Below are positions 15,949-23,297 of a stretch of 30,388 nt of DNA, in pieces; the stretch's first letter is position 1; the number at the start of each line of letters is the position of its first letter. Below the pieces are notes generated by a model that saw nothing but the letters and a program-made list of their open reading frames with translations, was not told where the DNA came from and made no database searches. The stretch spans positions 1-30,388 of the forward strand of contig CAZNWO010000025.1 of the NCBI GenBank assembly GCA_964576585.1, in the 5' to 3' direction. Both the position numbers and the translations under genes were made by a program. Source of the DNA: GCA-2730975 sp964576585. GTDB lineage: Bacteria; Verrucomicrobiota; Verrucomicrobiia; Opitutales; Seribacteraceae.

Positions 15949-17183
15949 GGCATGAATTCCCCGAATGCCTCGCAAACCCTCAATCCACTTGTTAGGCCAT
16001 CCTCGTGAAATCCGTACCCCCAATAGGCCCCGCACAGAGAAATTCCTCTCCTTCTGATGAAGCTTCCGTGTCGAGACTGACACTGCTTGCGGTTAATTGA
16101 ATAAGTGGGATGAGAGAACTGGAAGTTTTCGATGAGAAGGCTTTTTGTGATCTCTTCAGGTTGATTCAGGGTCACGCAGTATTCCCTTTCCGTGGACAAG
16201 CCCTGAAGGATATTCATGCTGTAGGTAGTGGTCGCTTTCTGCTGAGGATTTTCGGGTATCCTTGAGTTCCAGCTGGCCCATGCGTTCTTTCTTTTCGGTA
16301 GCAGAGACTCGTCGTTGTGCAAGCTGACTTGATTTGTTTCATATGGAAAAGATTCCAAGACTTTCGTTTCATCAGAATCGGGATTTTCCAAGAGACGAAG
16401 CGATTGGTCTGAGTGACAAGCAAGGATGACATCATCGTAAGTTTCAGATCCAGAGCCCCGAGGAGTCACTTCCACGGCGTCCTTAAGTCTCTTCACTCGT
16501 TCAATCGGTGTTTCAAGACGAAGTCGTCTGCCAAGCTCGGCAACGATTTTGTCCACGTAACTTCGAGACCCTCCTTTGATCACTCTCCAAACTGGGCGAT
16601 TGCAGACCTGAAGCATTTGGTGGTTTTGGAGGAATTCGAGTACGAATTCCATGGGAAACTCAGAGAACTTATCTGAAGGACATGACCAGAGAGCGGAGCC
16701 CAAGGGGAGAAGAAAGTTCTGCCTGAATCGTTTGCCGAAGCCATTTTCATCAAGGAATTCTTCCACGCTCCTTCCTTTTGCGTCAGATGCCCGGGCAATC
16801 TTGTGAAACCTGAGGATGTCCAGAATCATCCTCCAGTGACTCAAGTCGGTCAGATTCCTGAAGTTGCCCAAGAGACCCCCAATGGATTCGCCACTGTATT
16901 CCAAGCCGCTTTTCTCGCATCTCACCGAGAAACCCATTCTGGTTGCCTTTGAATCAACCTGCAGAACATCCAGCAGGCGACAAAAGTGTGGATAGTTCGG
17001 TTCGTTGAAGACAATGAACCCGGTATCCACGGAGGTTTTGCCTGAAGGATCATTTACCTCCACGGTGTTGACGTGACCGCCGGGTTTGTCGTCGGCCTCG
17101 AAAATGGTCACGTCATGAGACCTCCCAAGGAGGTAACCGCAGATCAGTCCTGAGATACCTGATCCAATGATCGCAATTTTCAC
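15945..17183 (-). CDS. COG2907 FAD-dependent amine-oxidase-like flavoprotein
   Basis: 412 residues from a GTG start at 17183. The FAD dinucleotide motif is at the N-terminus ('IAIIGSGISGLICGYLL', 3-19), followed by 'VTIFEADDKPGGHVNTVE' with the acidic ribose-binding residue. 'VDTGFIVFNEPNYPHFCRLL' and 'RPVWRVIKGGSRSYVDKI' are typical COG2907 blocks, and 'WGYGFHEDGLTSGLRVCE' near the C-terminus closes the FAD site. The family belongs to the flavin amine oxidase/desaturase superfamily. In photooxidative-stress clusters it is assumed to oxidise or desaturate acyl chains; whether it corresponds to the UfaD desaturase of the Rhodobacter furan-fatty-acid pathway is my inference. It lies 17 bp after the acyl desaturase, with a weak GGGAA about 10 nt before the GTG. 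Confidence 0.92.
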   Translation of the reverse strand: MKIAIIGSGISGLICGYLLGRSHDVTIFEADDKPGGHVNTVEVNDPSGKTSVDTGFIVFNEPNYPHFCRLLDVLQVDSKATRMGFSVRCEKSGLEYSGESIGGLLGNFRNLTDLSHWRMILDILRFHKIARASDAKGRSVEEFLDENGFGKRFRQNFLLPLGSALWSCPSDKFSEFPMEFVLEFLQNHQMLQVCNRPVWRVIKGGSRSYVDKIVAELGRRLRLETPIERVKRLKDAVEVTPRGSGSETYDDVILACHSDQSLRLLENPDSDETKVLESFPYETNQVSLHNDESLLPKRKNAWASWNSRIPENPQQKATTTYSMNILQGLSTEREYCVTLNQPEEITKSLLIENFQFSHPTYSINRKQCQSRHGSFIRRRGISLCGAYWGYGFHEDGLTSGLRVCEAFGEFMP

Positions 17184-17200
17184 TGCAGGGGAATTCCCGG

Positions 17201-18112
17201 CTAAGACTGGGCTTTAGCCAAGACCCAATCGGGAACCGGACGAAGATTTCTGACGATCCTCAAGTGAGCAAGAAGCTTTAAGACGTAGTATGTGGGATCG
17301 AATTCTCTTTTCCTGAAACCTTGTCGGGCGGAACCCGGGAAGAAATGATGGTTGTTGTGCCATCCTTCTCCCAAAGTAATTATCGAAACAAGAAGGTTGT
17401 TTCTGCTGTGGTCCTTGGTCGCGAAACGACGCTTGCCAAAGATGTGAGTGATGGAGTTTACGCAAAACGTAGCGTGGTAAAGAGCGACCGTCGGAAGAAG
17501 GAAACCCCACGCCAGACATTGCAAGCCGGTAGCGGAGAAACTGTTTTGAGCCCATGCGGTTTCGCCCAACAAGTAAGCTGCTCCGGCTAAAACCAACACC
17601 GGAATCCAGTCGAAGCGGTTGAGGAATCTGAGCTCAGGGAATTTGCGCAAGTCAGGTATTTCCTTCATTGCAGTAGGTAAGGCATATTCAGTCATGAACC
17701 AAAAGACATGACTTTGAAGGAAACTTTGACTGTGCGGAGAGTGCAGGTCTTCGTCGGTGTCTGAATGCCTGTGGTGTCTACGATGGTGAGCGGCCCACCA
17801 GAGCGGACCCCGTTGGCCTGCTGCACAGGCAACGAATGCTCCCAGAAACTGGAAGATGCGAGAGGTTTCGAACGTGCGATGGGAAAAATACCTGTGGTAG
17901 AATGCGGTTATGGCAAACATCCTGATCAGGTAGGATCCCATTGCCAGCAGGACGCAAAACCAGCTGAATGGAAGAAGAAAAACACTGAGCGCCGCCAAGT
18001 GGATCGCAACGAAAGGGAGGCAACGAAACCATTCTACCTGTTTTTCCAGGTTTTCGGGTGGTTCGTCGACTTCCGGGGTAGGAGCGACCCATCGCAACAA
18101 GTCCCTGTACAT
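17201..18112 (-). CDS. Membrane acyl-lipid/acyl-CoA desaturase (delta-9 type)
   Basis: 303 residues. The three histidine boxes that bind the di-iron centre are all present: 'HRYFSH' at 73-78, 'HHRRHH' at 109-114 and 'HNNHH' at 252-256. Membrane segments lie at about 35-70 and 168-215. The enzyme introduces a cis double bond into saturated acyl chains using O2 and reduced electron carrier. Upstream of two methyltransferases that need an unsaturated acyl chain, this would supply the substrate, allowing the operon to act on saturated membranes. It starts 3 bp after the sigma-factor stop, so both are cotranscribed. Desaturase genes are not a usual member of the proteobacterial version of this cluster as I remember it. 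The electron donor is not encoded nearby. Confidence 0.94.
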   Translation of the reverse strand: MYRDLLRWVAPTPEVDEPPENLEKQVEWFRCLPFVAIHLAALSVFLLPFSWFCVLLAMGSYLIRMFAITAFYHRYFSHRTFETSRIFQFLGAFVACAAGQRGPLWWAAHHRRHHRHSDTDEDLHSPHSQSFLQSHVFWFMTEYALPTAMKEIPDLRKFPELRFLNRFDWIPVLVLAGAAYLLGETAWAQNSFSATGLQCLAWGFLLPTVALYHATFCVNSITHIFGKRRFATKDHSRNNLLVSIITLGEGWHNNHHFFPGSARQGFRKREFDPTYYVLKLLAHLRIVRNLRPVPDWVLAKAQS

Positions 18113-18115
18113 GAA

Positions 18116-19057
18116 TCAAGCAGCTTGCTCTCCGAGCAGCAGCAATTGCAGCGGACTCATTGAAGTCTTGTTGCTAAGCTTGAGCTTGGCGAGTTCATCA
18201 AGTCTTTGAAAGTCGATCTTGCCCTTGTTGAGTAACAGAGCTCGAAGCTTTCTAATGGCGCGATCTTCTATTTGACGAACCCTTTCGGCCGTCACACCTA
18301 GCTCTCTGGCAATCTCACTGAGTATCATTCTATCTTTCCCATTGATTCCAAACCTCCAAATAATGATTTTTTTCTCGCGTTTGTCGAGAAAGTCCAAGGC
18401 TATTTTCAAGTCATCGCTTAGTGAACCTTTTTCCCGATATGACTTCTCCGTGCTCTCACTTTCGGGCAAGAGTTCCGCTAGGGTGAGTTCAGAGGACCCC
18501 ATCGGTTCGTCAAGGGAGGAAGAAGAATTCGGCGCATGCTTGGATCGGGCGATCATCTTCTTGTCCCTCAACATGTGAGCGATTAACTCTTCCTCGGTTG
18601 GATCTCTACCTAGCTGCAACTGCAATTCATTCCTTATCAGATACTCCCTGCGCTTTTGTTGGGCGACGTCGTGTGGTATCGCTACAGGATTGGAGAACTT
18701 GCTCAGGTATTTTTGAATCCTTTGTCTAATCCACCATGCAGCATATGTGCTGAGCTTGACGCCTTTGGAATTATCGAACTTGTCCAAGGCGACGACCAAA
18801 CCCTCAATACCTTCCGCCATCAGGTCTTCAATCGAAGAGTTGGCGTACTTGAACTTCAAGGCAATCGATGCAACGAGTCTGAGGTGACGCTCTATCAGCT
18901 CGTTTCTAGCTTGGCTCGACCCTTCCTGCATTTCCTTGAAAAGCTTGTCGCATTCCGACTTGTCCGGAGGCTTGTTCCTTGAAGTCGGTGTCATGAGTCG
19001 ACCTATGGGGTCGAATCCGGCGTTTGCTTGAAAGTTGTTTTTAACGTGATATGCCAT
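18116..19057 (-). CDS. Alternative sigma-70 factor (group 2/3, RpoD/RpoH-like)
   Basis: 313 residues from ATG 19057. Region 2 is textbook: 'RHLRLVASIALKF' (58-70), 'IEDLMAEGIEGLVVALDKFD' (76-95) and 'LSTYAAWWIRQRI' (102-114, core-binding and -10 recognition). Region 3 covers about 125-170 and region 4 ends in the helix-turn-helix 'LSEIARELGVTAERVRQIE' (246-264). Region 1.1 is absent, so this is an alternative factor. It is the first gene of the lipid operon, 3 bp before the desaturase. Start choice: an ECF-type promoter has its CG 13 nt before this ATG, the same geometry as the SDR operon, implying a leaderless mRNA. ATG 18994 with an upstream AGG is the alternative (292 residues); GTG 19093 overlaps the -35 box and is excluded. 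Analogy: RpoHII below RpoE in Rhodobacter. Confidence 0.93.
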   Translation of the reverse strand: MAYHVKNNFQANAGFDPIGRLMTPTSRNKPPDKSECDKLFKEMQEGSSQARNELIERHLRLVASIALKFKYANSSIEDLMAEGIEGLVVALDKFDNSKGVKLSTYAAWWIRQRIQKYLSKFSNPVAIPHDVAQQKRREYLIRNELQLQLGRDPTEEELIAHMLRDKKMIARSKHAPNSSSSLDEPMGSSELTLAELLPESESTEKSYREKGSLSDDLKIALDFLDKREKKIIIWRFGINGKDRMILSEIARELGVTAERVRQIEDRAIRKLRALLLNKGKIDFQRLDELAKLKLSNKTSMSPLQLLLLGEQAA

Positions 19058-19063
19058 GCCTAT

Positions 19064-19092
19064 AAATACGATGCCCGATTTCCGTTGGATCA
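19064..19092 (-). promoter_or_regulatory. ECF-type promoter of the sigma-lipid operon
   Basis: Reading minus strand: TGATCC (19092-19087), 14 bp, then ATCGTATTT (19072-19064). The box and spacing match the other two promoters called here and the TGATCC -35 element of RpoE-ChrR promoters as I recall it. The preceding bases TG (TGTGATC) are shared with the SDR promoter. The expected transcription start falls on or next to the ATG at 19057. Confidence 0.7.
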
Positions 19093-19096
19093 CATT

Positions 19097-19114
19097 TCGT
19101 GGAAGAAACCACGA
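19097..19114. repeat. Inverted repeat next to the sigma-operon promoter
   Basis: TCGTGG-N6-CCACGA, perfect 6-bp arms, centred about 16 bp upstream of the -35 box. It could be an operator or activator site; its small size means chance is possible. No copy was noticed at the other two promoters. Confidence 0.3.
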
Positions 19115-19168
19115 TTTCGCCGAAAATTGATATAAGCGTCTCAGGCACTAGGGGATGAACGAGGCTGC

Positions 19169-19202
19169 CCCGAAGTCGAAACTGTGAAGAAGTTACTTCG
19201 GG
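19169..19202. repeat. 8-bp inverted repeat between photolyase and sigma genes
   Basis: CCCGAAGT (19169-19176) pairs with ACTTCGGG (19195-19202) over an 18-bp loop, about 25 bp after the photolyase stop. On the minus strand no T-run follows, so it is not a standard intrinsic terminator; it could stabilise the photolyase mRNA end or attenuate read-through into the sigma gene. Confidence 0.4.
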
Positions 19203-19226
19203 AATGAGGTTGTAGGTTCGGAGGCC

Positions 19227-20681
19227 TTATTCCTTCGGAAGAGCCTGCAGCGCTTTCAATGCCTCGTGTCTTGCCTCGGAATGGTCGACGATCGGGTAGG
19301 GGTAGGTTTTTCCCAAGGTGACGCTACTTTCTTCGAGAACTTGCGACGGGGCGCTCCAGGGTTGATGAACGTATTTTGCCGGAAGCTTGGCAATCTCGGG
19401 AACCCAGCGTCGTACGTAGTTTCCCTTGGAATCAAACTTTTCCCCCTGTCCGAAAGGATTAAATATTCTGAAATACGGCGCTGCATCCGCTCCGCAACCC
19501 GCAGTCCATTGCCAACCTTGGGTGTTGCTGGCAAGGTCGGCGTCAACGAGGGTGTCCCAAAACCAGCGAGCGCCGTCCAGCCAAGGTTGCAGCAAATGCT
19601 TGACCAAGAAGGAAGCCACGACCATTCGGACACGGTTGTGCATCCATCCCGTCTCCCATAATTGTCTCATGCCCGCATCCACGAGAGGATAGCCCGTTTG
19701 GCCTTTTTGCCAAAGATTTAGAGCTTTGGAATCATTTCTCCATGGAAAAGAAGCATATTTTGATCTCAGTGGTTCATTGGGGGTCTTCGGGAAATGATAA
19801 AGAAGGTGATGGGAGAATTCCCTCCAGCCGACCTCGGCCAGAAATTTGTTCTCGCCTCTACTGGAAGACTGATTGTCGGAACTAAGCACTGCCTTGCAAA
19901 CTTCTCGAGGGCTCACGTTGCCCCATGCGAGATAGGGGGAGAGGCGCGAAGTGGCGTCGAGCTCTGGGATGTTTCTGCGATGGCTGTACTTTTCGGTGAG
20001 TTCACCTCTCAAGCGGGCAAGAAGCTTTCGGGCGCCCCTTGCCGATGTGTCCCAGTGTTGATCTAGCTTATTATGCCATGAATGCTTTGGCATGATGCCA
20101 AGATCATTCAATCCCAAGGCGCTCCGGATATTCTTGGTAAAGTGAAGATTTGAGGAAGAATAGCTCTGCGGTTCCTCGAAAATGCATTGGCGGTTCGATC
20201 TCCAAAAAGGCGTGAAAACCTGAAAGGGTTTGCCGCTTTTGTTCAATGCTTCCCGTGGCTCGACAAGCAAAGAGGTTTTGAAAGTCTCGTATCGAAGCTT
20301 TTCGGAGTGCAGGCGAGACTTCACCTGCTCCTCTTGTTCACGTCCGCTTGGGTCGTAAGACCTGCTGAAATAAACGTTTCCGCAACCGTACTTGTGAGCC
20401 AAACGTGGCAGCAGGTCTTCCGGGCGCCCTCGCTCGAAAATGAACGTCCCTCCTTGTCCCGAGATATCTTCAGAAAGATTTTCCAAGGTGCGTTGAAGCC
20501 ACCACCTTGAGGCTTCGCCGATTCTCCAATCACCACCGAGATCAGGGTTCCATATAAAGACAGGAACAATTTCCAAGTCGTGTTCGACAGCTTTGGCCAA
20601 GCAGGGATTGTCGGTCAGGCGCAGGTCTTTACGGAACCATACGAGAACTTTTTTTGAGGATGTCTCTTCAGCTTTTGTCAT
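19227..20681 (-). CDS. phr: Deoxyribodipyrimidine photolyase (class I cryptochrome/photolyase family)
   Basis: 484 residues. The N-terminal antenna-binding domain begins 'VLVWFRKDLRLTDNPCLAKA' (12-31). The FAD domain shows 'TSRLSPYLAWGNVSPRE' (244-260), 'GYPLVDAGMRQLWETGWMHN' (330-349) and 'DADLASNTQGWQWTAGCGAD' (380-399), followed by 'YFRIFNPFGQGEKFD'. This is the conserved layout of class I CPD photolyases, which split cyclobutane pyrimidine dimers in DNA with blue light. It starts 14 bp inside the end of the SDR gene, so the two are coupled and driven from the promoter at 21409-21437. Photolyase is a direct RpoE target in Rhodobacter (phrA), consistent with this arrangement. The exact lesion specificity cannot be read from the sequence. 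Confidence 0.95.
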   Translation of the reverse strand: MTKAEETSSKKVLVWFRKDLRLTDNPCLAKAVEHDLEIVPVFIWNPDLGGDWRIGEASRWWLQRTLENLSEDISGQGGTFIFERGRPEDLLPRLAHKYGCGNVYFSRSYDPSGREQEEQVKSRLHSEKLRYETFKTSLLVEPREALNKSGKPFQVFTPFWRSNRQCIFEEPQSYSSSNLHFTKNIRSALGLNDLGIMPKHSWHNKLDQHWDTSARGARKLLARLRGELTEKYSHRRNIPELDATSRLSPYLAWGNVSPREVCKAVLSSDNQSSSRGENKFLAEVGWREFSHHLLYHFPKTPNEPLRSKYASFPWRNDSKALNLWQKGQTGYPLVDAGMRQLWETGWMHNRVRMVVASFLVKHLLQPWLDGARWFWDTLVDADLASNTQGWQWTAGCGADAAPYFRIFNPFGQGEKFDSKGNYVRRWVPEIAKLPAKYVHQPWSAPSQVLEESSVTLGKTYPYPIVDHSEARHEALKALQALPKE

Positions 20682-21402
20682 TAAATTTCAAGCCTTTCAT
20701 ACCTGCATCAATCTTCAGGACTTGCCCCGTAATGGATGAAGCGTCAAACGAATGCAGGAAAACTATCGCTGCGGCCACCTCTTCGGGACGAGCTATTCTC
20801 CTCAGCGGATGTTTGCTTGTGATGATCGGCAGCGCCTTCTCGCCGCCAACCAAATTCAGCGCACTTTCCGTGCCCGTAAGTGTTGGCGCCACGACGTTTA
20901 TTCTCGTCTTGGGAGAGAGGTCGGCAGCAAGCGATAAGGCAAAACCCTCCAAGGCTGACTTTGCCGTGGAAATGGCACAGTGGTTCGGTAGTCCCAGACT
21001 GGCGGCAACCGAGGAAAGAAAAACTATGGATGACTGATCGGATTCCGACAATTGCGGCAAAATTGCTTGTGTTAGAGCGAAGGCATCCAGAACACTCGAA
21101 CTAAATGCCATAAGCATTTTTTCGCGGCTAAGCCTCTTCACGTTGCCCAAGACTATTTTACCCGGACAAAATGTGAAGCAGTCAATTCTTGCAGGCAAGG
21201 AATCGATGAACTGCTCGGGCTTTCCCACATCTCCTTGAAGCCAAGTCACCTTTGAAGGAAGGGGATCTTCAGGACTGTTTCGAGAAACAACAATTACCTC
21301 ATGGTCCTTCTCGCAAAGCGAATCCACAAGAGCTCTGCCTATGCCTTTGGTACCACCTGCGACCAGGTGTATTCTATGGTGAGATTTGAGTTTTTGTTCC
21401 AT
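20668..21402 (-). CDS. SDR-fold protein lacking the catalytic tyrosine
   Basis: 244 residues from ATG 21402. The Rossmann glycine motif 'VAGGTKGIGRAL' (14-25) and the C-terminal 'SSITGQVLKIDAG' are those of short-chain dehydrogenase/reductases. Two active-site features are altered: the NNAG stretch reads 'FCPGKI' (78-83), and the Y-x3-K motif reads 'ISTAK' (144-148), so Tyr is replaced by Ile144 while Ser131 and Lys148 remain. I recall the same loss in SDR-like proteins next to photolyases in ChrR-type clusters, so it appears a family trait, perhaps a non-catalytic NAD(P) sensor or a reaction not needing Tyr. It is the first gene of the photolyase operon. Its ATG lies 13 nt from the promoter's CG, so the mRNA may be leaderless. 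An open frame to 21483 runs through the promoter and is not used. Confidence 0.9.
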   Translation of the reverse strand: MEQKLKSHHRIHLVAGGTKGIGRALVDSLCEKDHEVIVVSRNSPEDPLPSKVTWLQGDVGKPEQFIDSLPARIDCFTFCPGKIVLGNVKRLSREKMLMAFSSSVLDAFALTQAILPQLSESDQSSIVFLSSVAASLGLPNHCAISTAKSALEGFALSLAADLSPKTRINVVAPTLTGTESALNLVGGEKALPIITSKHPLRRIARPEEVAAAIVFLHSFDASSITGQVLKIDAGMKGLKFNDKS

Positions 21403-21408
21403 GCCGGT

Positions 21409-21437
21409 TATTTCGACGCGAATCGCCAAACAGATCA
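21409..21437 (-). promoter_or_regulatory. ECF-type promoter of the SDR-photolyase operon
   Basis: Reading minus strand: TGATCT (21437-21432), 14 bp, then GTCGAAATA (21417-21409). It shares TGTGATC, the 16-bp distance to CG, and GGCATGG around the start codon with the sigma-operon promoter, and the CG-to-ATG distance is identical (13 nt). Confidence 0.68.
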
Positions 21438-21486
21438 CAATTAACTGTGGCTTGACCTTTTTGAATAAAGTAACAATTTTCAAAAA

Positions 21487-22002
21487 ATGAGTAGAGGTGG
21501 AAAGAGAAAGGGAGCGGGACGACCAAGGGGTGGGGGCTTGTACGGAGAGGAAACGAAGCCCGTTCGGATTCCGGTTAGCATGGTGGATCGCGTATTGCGT
21601 TTCGTTCGAAACAAGGAGTATGCCCTCCCTCTCTATGGGAGTGGCGTTTCAGCCGGTTTTCCTTCACCCGCCGACGATTATCTCGAGGGTGCACTCGACT
21701 TGAACGAGCACCTGGTGAAAGAACCTGCGGCTACCTTTTTCGTGCGTGCTCGAGGAGACTCCATGACGGGAGCAGGCATTCACGACGGCGACCTTCTCGT
21801 TGTGGACCGAAGTCGGGAGGCTCGAGACGGCAGTGTGGTCATAGTCTCGTTGAATGGAGAACTTACCGTCAAACGTTACGTTTGCAGAGGTGAGCAAGTT
21901 TGGCTCGAGCCTGAAAACCCGGCCTATCAGGGCATTCTCCTAAACGAGGAGGACGACGTGCGGACGTGGGGCGTCGTTACCAACGTGATCCATCGACTGT
22001 GA
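21487..22002 (+). CDS. umuD: UmuD-like self-cleaving subunit of translesion polymerase V
   Basis: 171 residues from ATG 21487. The C-terminal peptidase S24 domain has the catalytic Ser92 in 'RGDSMTGAGIHDGDLLVVD' and Lys129 in 'LNGELTVKRYV'. The self-cleavage site is the Ala56-Gly57 bond in 'SGVSAGFPSPADDY'. The N-terminal arm is about 30 residues longer than in E. coli UmuD and starts with a basic, glycine-rich 'RGGKRKGAGRPRGGG', common in UmuD-like proteins outside enterobacteria. On DNA damage, RecA filaments stimulate cleavage, and the trimmed form binds UmuC. It is divergent from the SDR gene across 84 bp. A TTGACC at 21452 could be its -35 but no good -10 follows, and I see no LexA box of the TGTTC-N4-GAACA kind. 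It overlaps umuC as GTGA. Confidence 0.95.
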   Translation: MSRGGKRKGAGRPRGGGLYGEETKPVRIPVSMVDRVLRFVRNKEYALPLYGSGVSAGFPSPADDYLEGALDLNEHLVKEPAATFFVRARGDSMTGAGIHDGDLLVVDRSREARDGSVVIVSLNGELTVKRYVCRGEQVWLEPENPAYQGILLNEEDDVRTWGVVTNVIHRL

Positions 22003-23297
22003 TCGCATTGGCCGACTGCAACAACTTCTACGTATCCTGCGAGAGAGTATTTCGACCATCGCTGGAAAGGCGTCCCGTAATCGTTCTTTCCAACAACGAT
22101 GGCTGCGCCGTGGCCCGTTCCAATGAGGCCAAGTCTTTGGGAATTCCGATGGGTGCTCCATACCATCAGGTGAAACCCCTCTGCGATCGTAATGGAGTCG
22201 TGGTCTTGTCTTCGAACTACGAGCTTTATGGCGACATGTCGCGACGAGTGGTTTCAGTACTTGCCCGTTTCGTTCCCGAAATCGAGGTCTATTCGATAGA
22301 CGAGTCCTTTCTCAACCTCGATGGAGAATCGGATCCGCTCGGTTTCTCTCAGGTAATTCGCAATACGGTCGGACGCTGGACCGGCATTCCGATTTCGGTA
22401 GGCTTGGGCCCAACCAAGACCCTATCCAAGCTTGCCAATCGTTTGGCGAAGAAAGGAGAGGGCGGTTGCTTTTTGGTAAAGCCGGAGGACAGGCAGGTAT
22501 TGGGAGCGGTAGAAGTGGACAAGGTCTGGGGAGTGGGGCGACGTCTGGCGCTGCGTCTCCGCAGGATCGGTGTGCGTACGGCTCTTGATCTGGCAACGGC
22601 GTCCTCTTCAGCCATCCGATCCGTGGGTGGTGTTACCCTTGAAAGAACGCACCGAGAACTGGGCGGCTTGCGCTGCCTGAGCATGGAAGAGCTTCCTCAA
22701 CCCAAGAAAAACACCTGCTCGTCGCGATCCTTCGGTCGTCCCGTAGAGGATTTGAAAGATTTGGAGGAGGCAGTCGCCAACTACGCCGCGAAGGCTTGCG
22801 GCAAGGTTCGCGGGGAAGGTTCCCTGGCTTCGGGCATACAGGTTTTTCTCACCACCAATCGTTTTCGAGAGGATCTCCCGCAATATGCGAACTCGGCGAC
22901 CTTGGCTTTCGACGAAGCTACCGACGATCCGATCCGCATCGTCACCAACGCAAAGGCTCTACTGCATTCCATTTATCGAAAAGGCTTCGCATACAAGAAA
23001 GCGGGAGTCATCTTGCTTGATCTCGTCTCGAGCAAAACAAAGCAAGCCTTGCTCTTCGCGGAGCACGAAGACGTCGGGCGACGAAACTTCATTCGCGCCA
23101 TGGAACAAGTCGTGGCCACTTATGGGCCCAATGCGGGCTTTCTCGCGGCCCAAGGGGTCAATCGTTCTTGGAGCATGAAACGGGAAAACCGCACCCCGCG
23201 ATACACCACGAGTTGGGAAGAGCTGCCCGACGTGGCATGTGGTTCAACGTTTCGCGAAGTCGTAGCATGCGATTTCGCTGCCGTTTCGGACGACTAG
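21999..23297 (+). CDS. umuC: UmuC-like Y-family DNA polymerase (Pol V catalytic subunit)
   Basis: 432 residues from GTG 21999, which overlaps the umuD stop as GTGA and gives the canonical beginning 'IALADCNNFYVSCERVF'. An ATG at 21966 in the same frame would add 11 unconserved residues. Catalytic carboxylates: Asp6, and Asp101-Glu102 in 'YSIDESFLNL'. The helix-hairpin-helix region 'VDKVWGVGRRLALRLRRIGV' and the little-finger region follow, then the C-terminal UmuC tail with 'RYTTSWEELPDVA'. The enzyme copies past DNA lesions with low fidelity. After the usual family end near 'LPDVA' there is an 18-residue extension that runs antisense into the 3' end of the PQQ-like gene (54-bp tail-to-tail overlap). 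Confidence 0.95.
   Translation: MIALADCNNFYVSCERVFRPSLERRPVIVLSNNDGCAVARSNEAKSLGIPMGAPYHQVKPLCDRNGVVVLSSNYELYGDMSRRVVSVLARFVPEIEVYSIDESFLNLDGESDPLGFSQVIRNTVGRWTGIPISVGLGPTKTLSKLANRLAKKGEGGCFLVKPEDRQVLGAVEVDKVWGVGRRLALRLRRIGVRTALDLATASSSAIRSVGGVTLERTHRELGGLRCLSMEELPQPKKNTCSSRSFGRPVEDLKDLEEAVANYAAKACGKVRGEGSLASGIQVFLTTNRFREDLPQYANSATLAFDEATDDPIRIVTNAKALLHSIYRKGFAYKKAGVILLDLVSSKTKQALLFAEHEDVGRRNFIRAMEQVVATYGPNAGFLAAQGVNRSWSMKRENRTPRYTTSWEELPDVACGSTFREVVACDFAAVSDD

Noticed and set aside
18116..19093. GTG start at 19093 for the sigma factor
   Set aside because: The GTG is part of the TGATCC promoter box, so the codon would lie upstream of the transcription start.
21430..21448. ACAG-N11-CTGT as an SOS operator for umuDC
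   Set aside because: Orientation is the reverse of CTGT-N8-ACAG and does not match the TGTTC-N4-GAACA motif recalled for Verrucomicrobia; likely chance.
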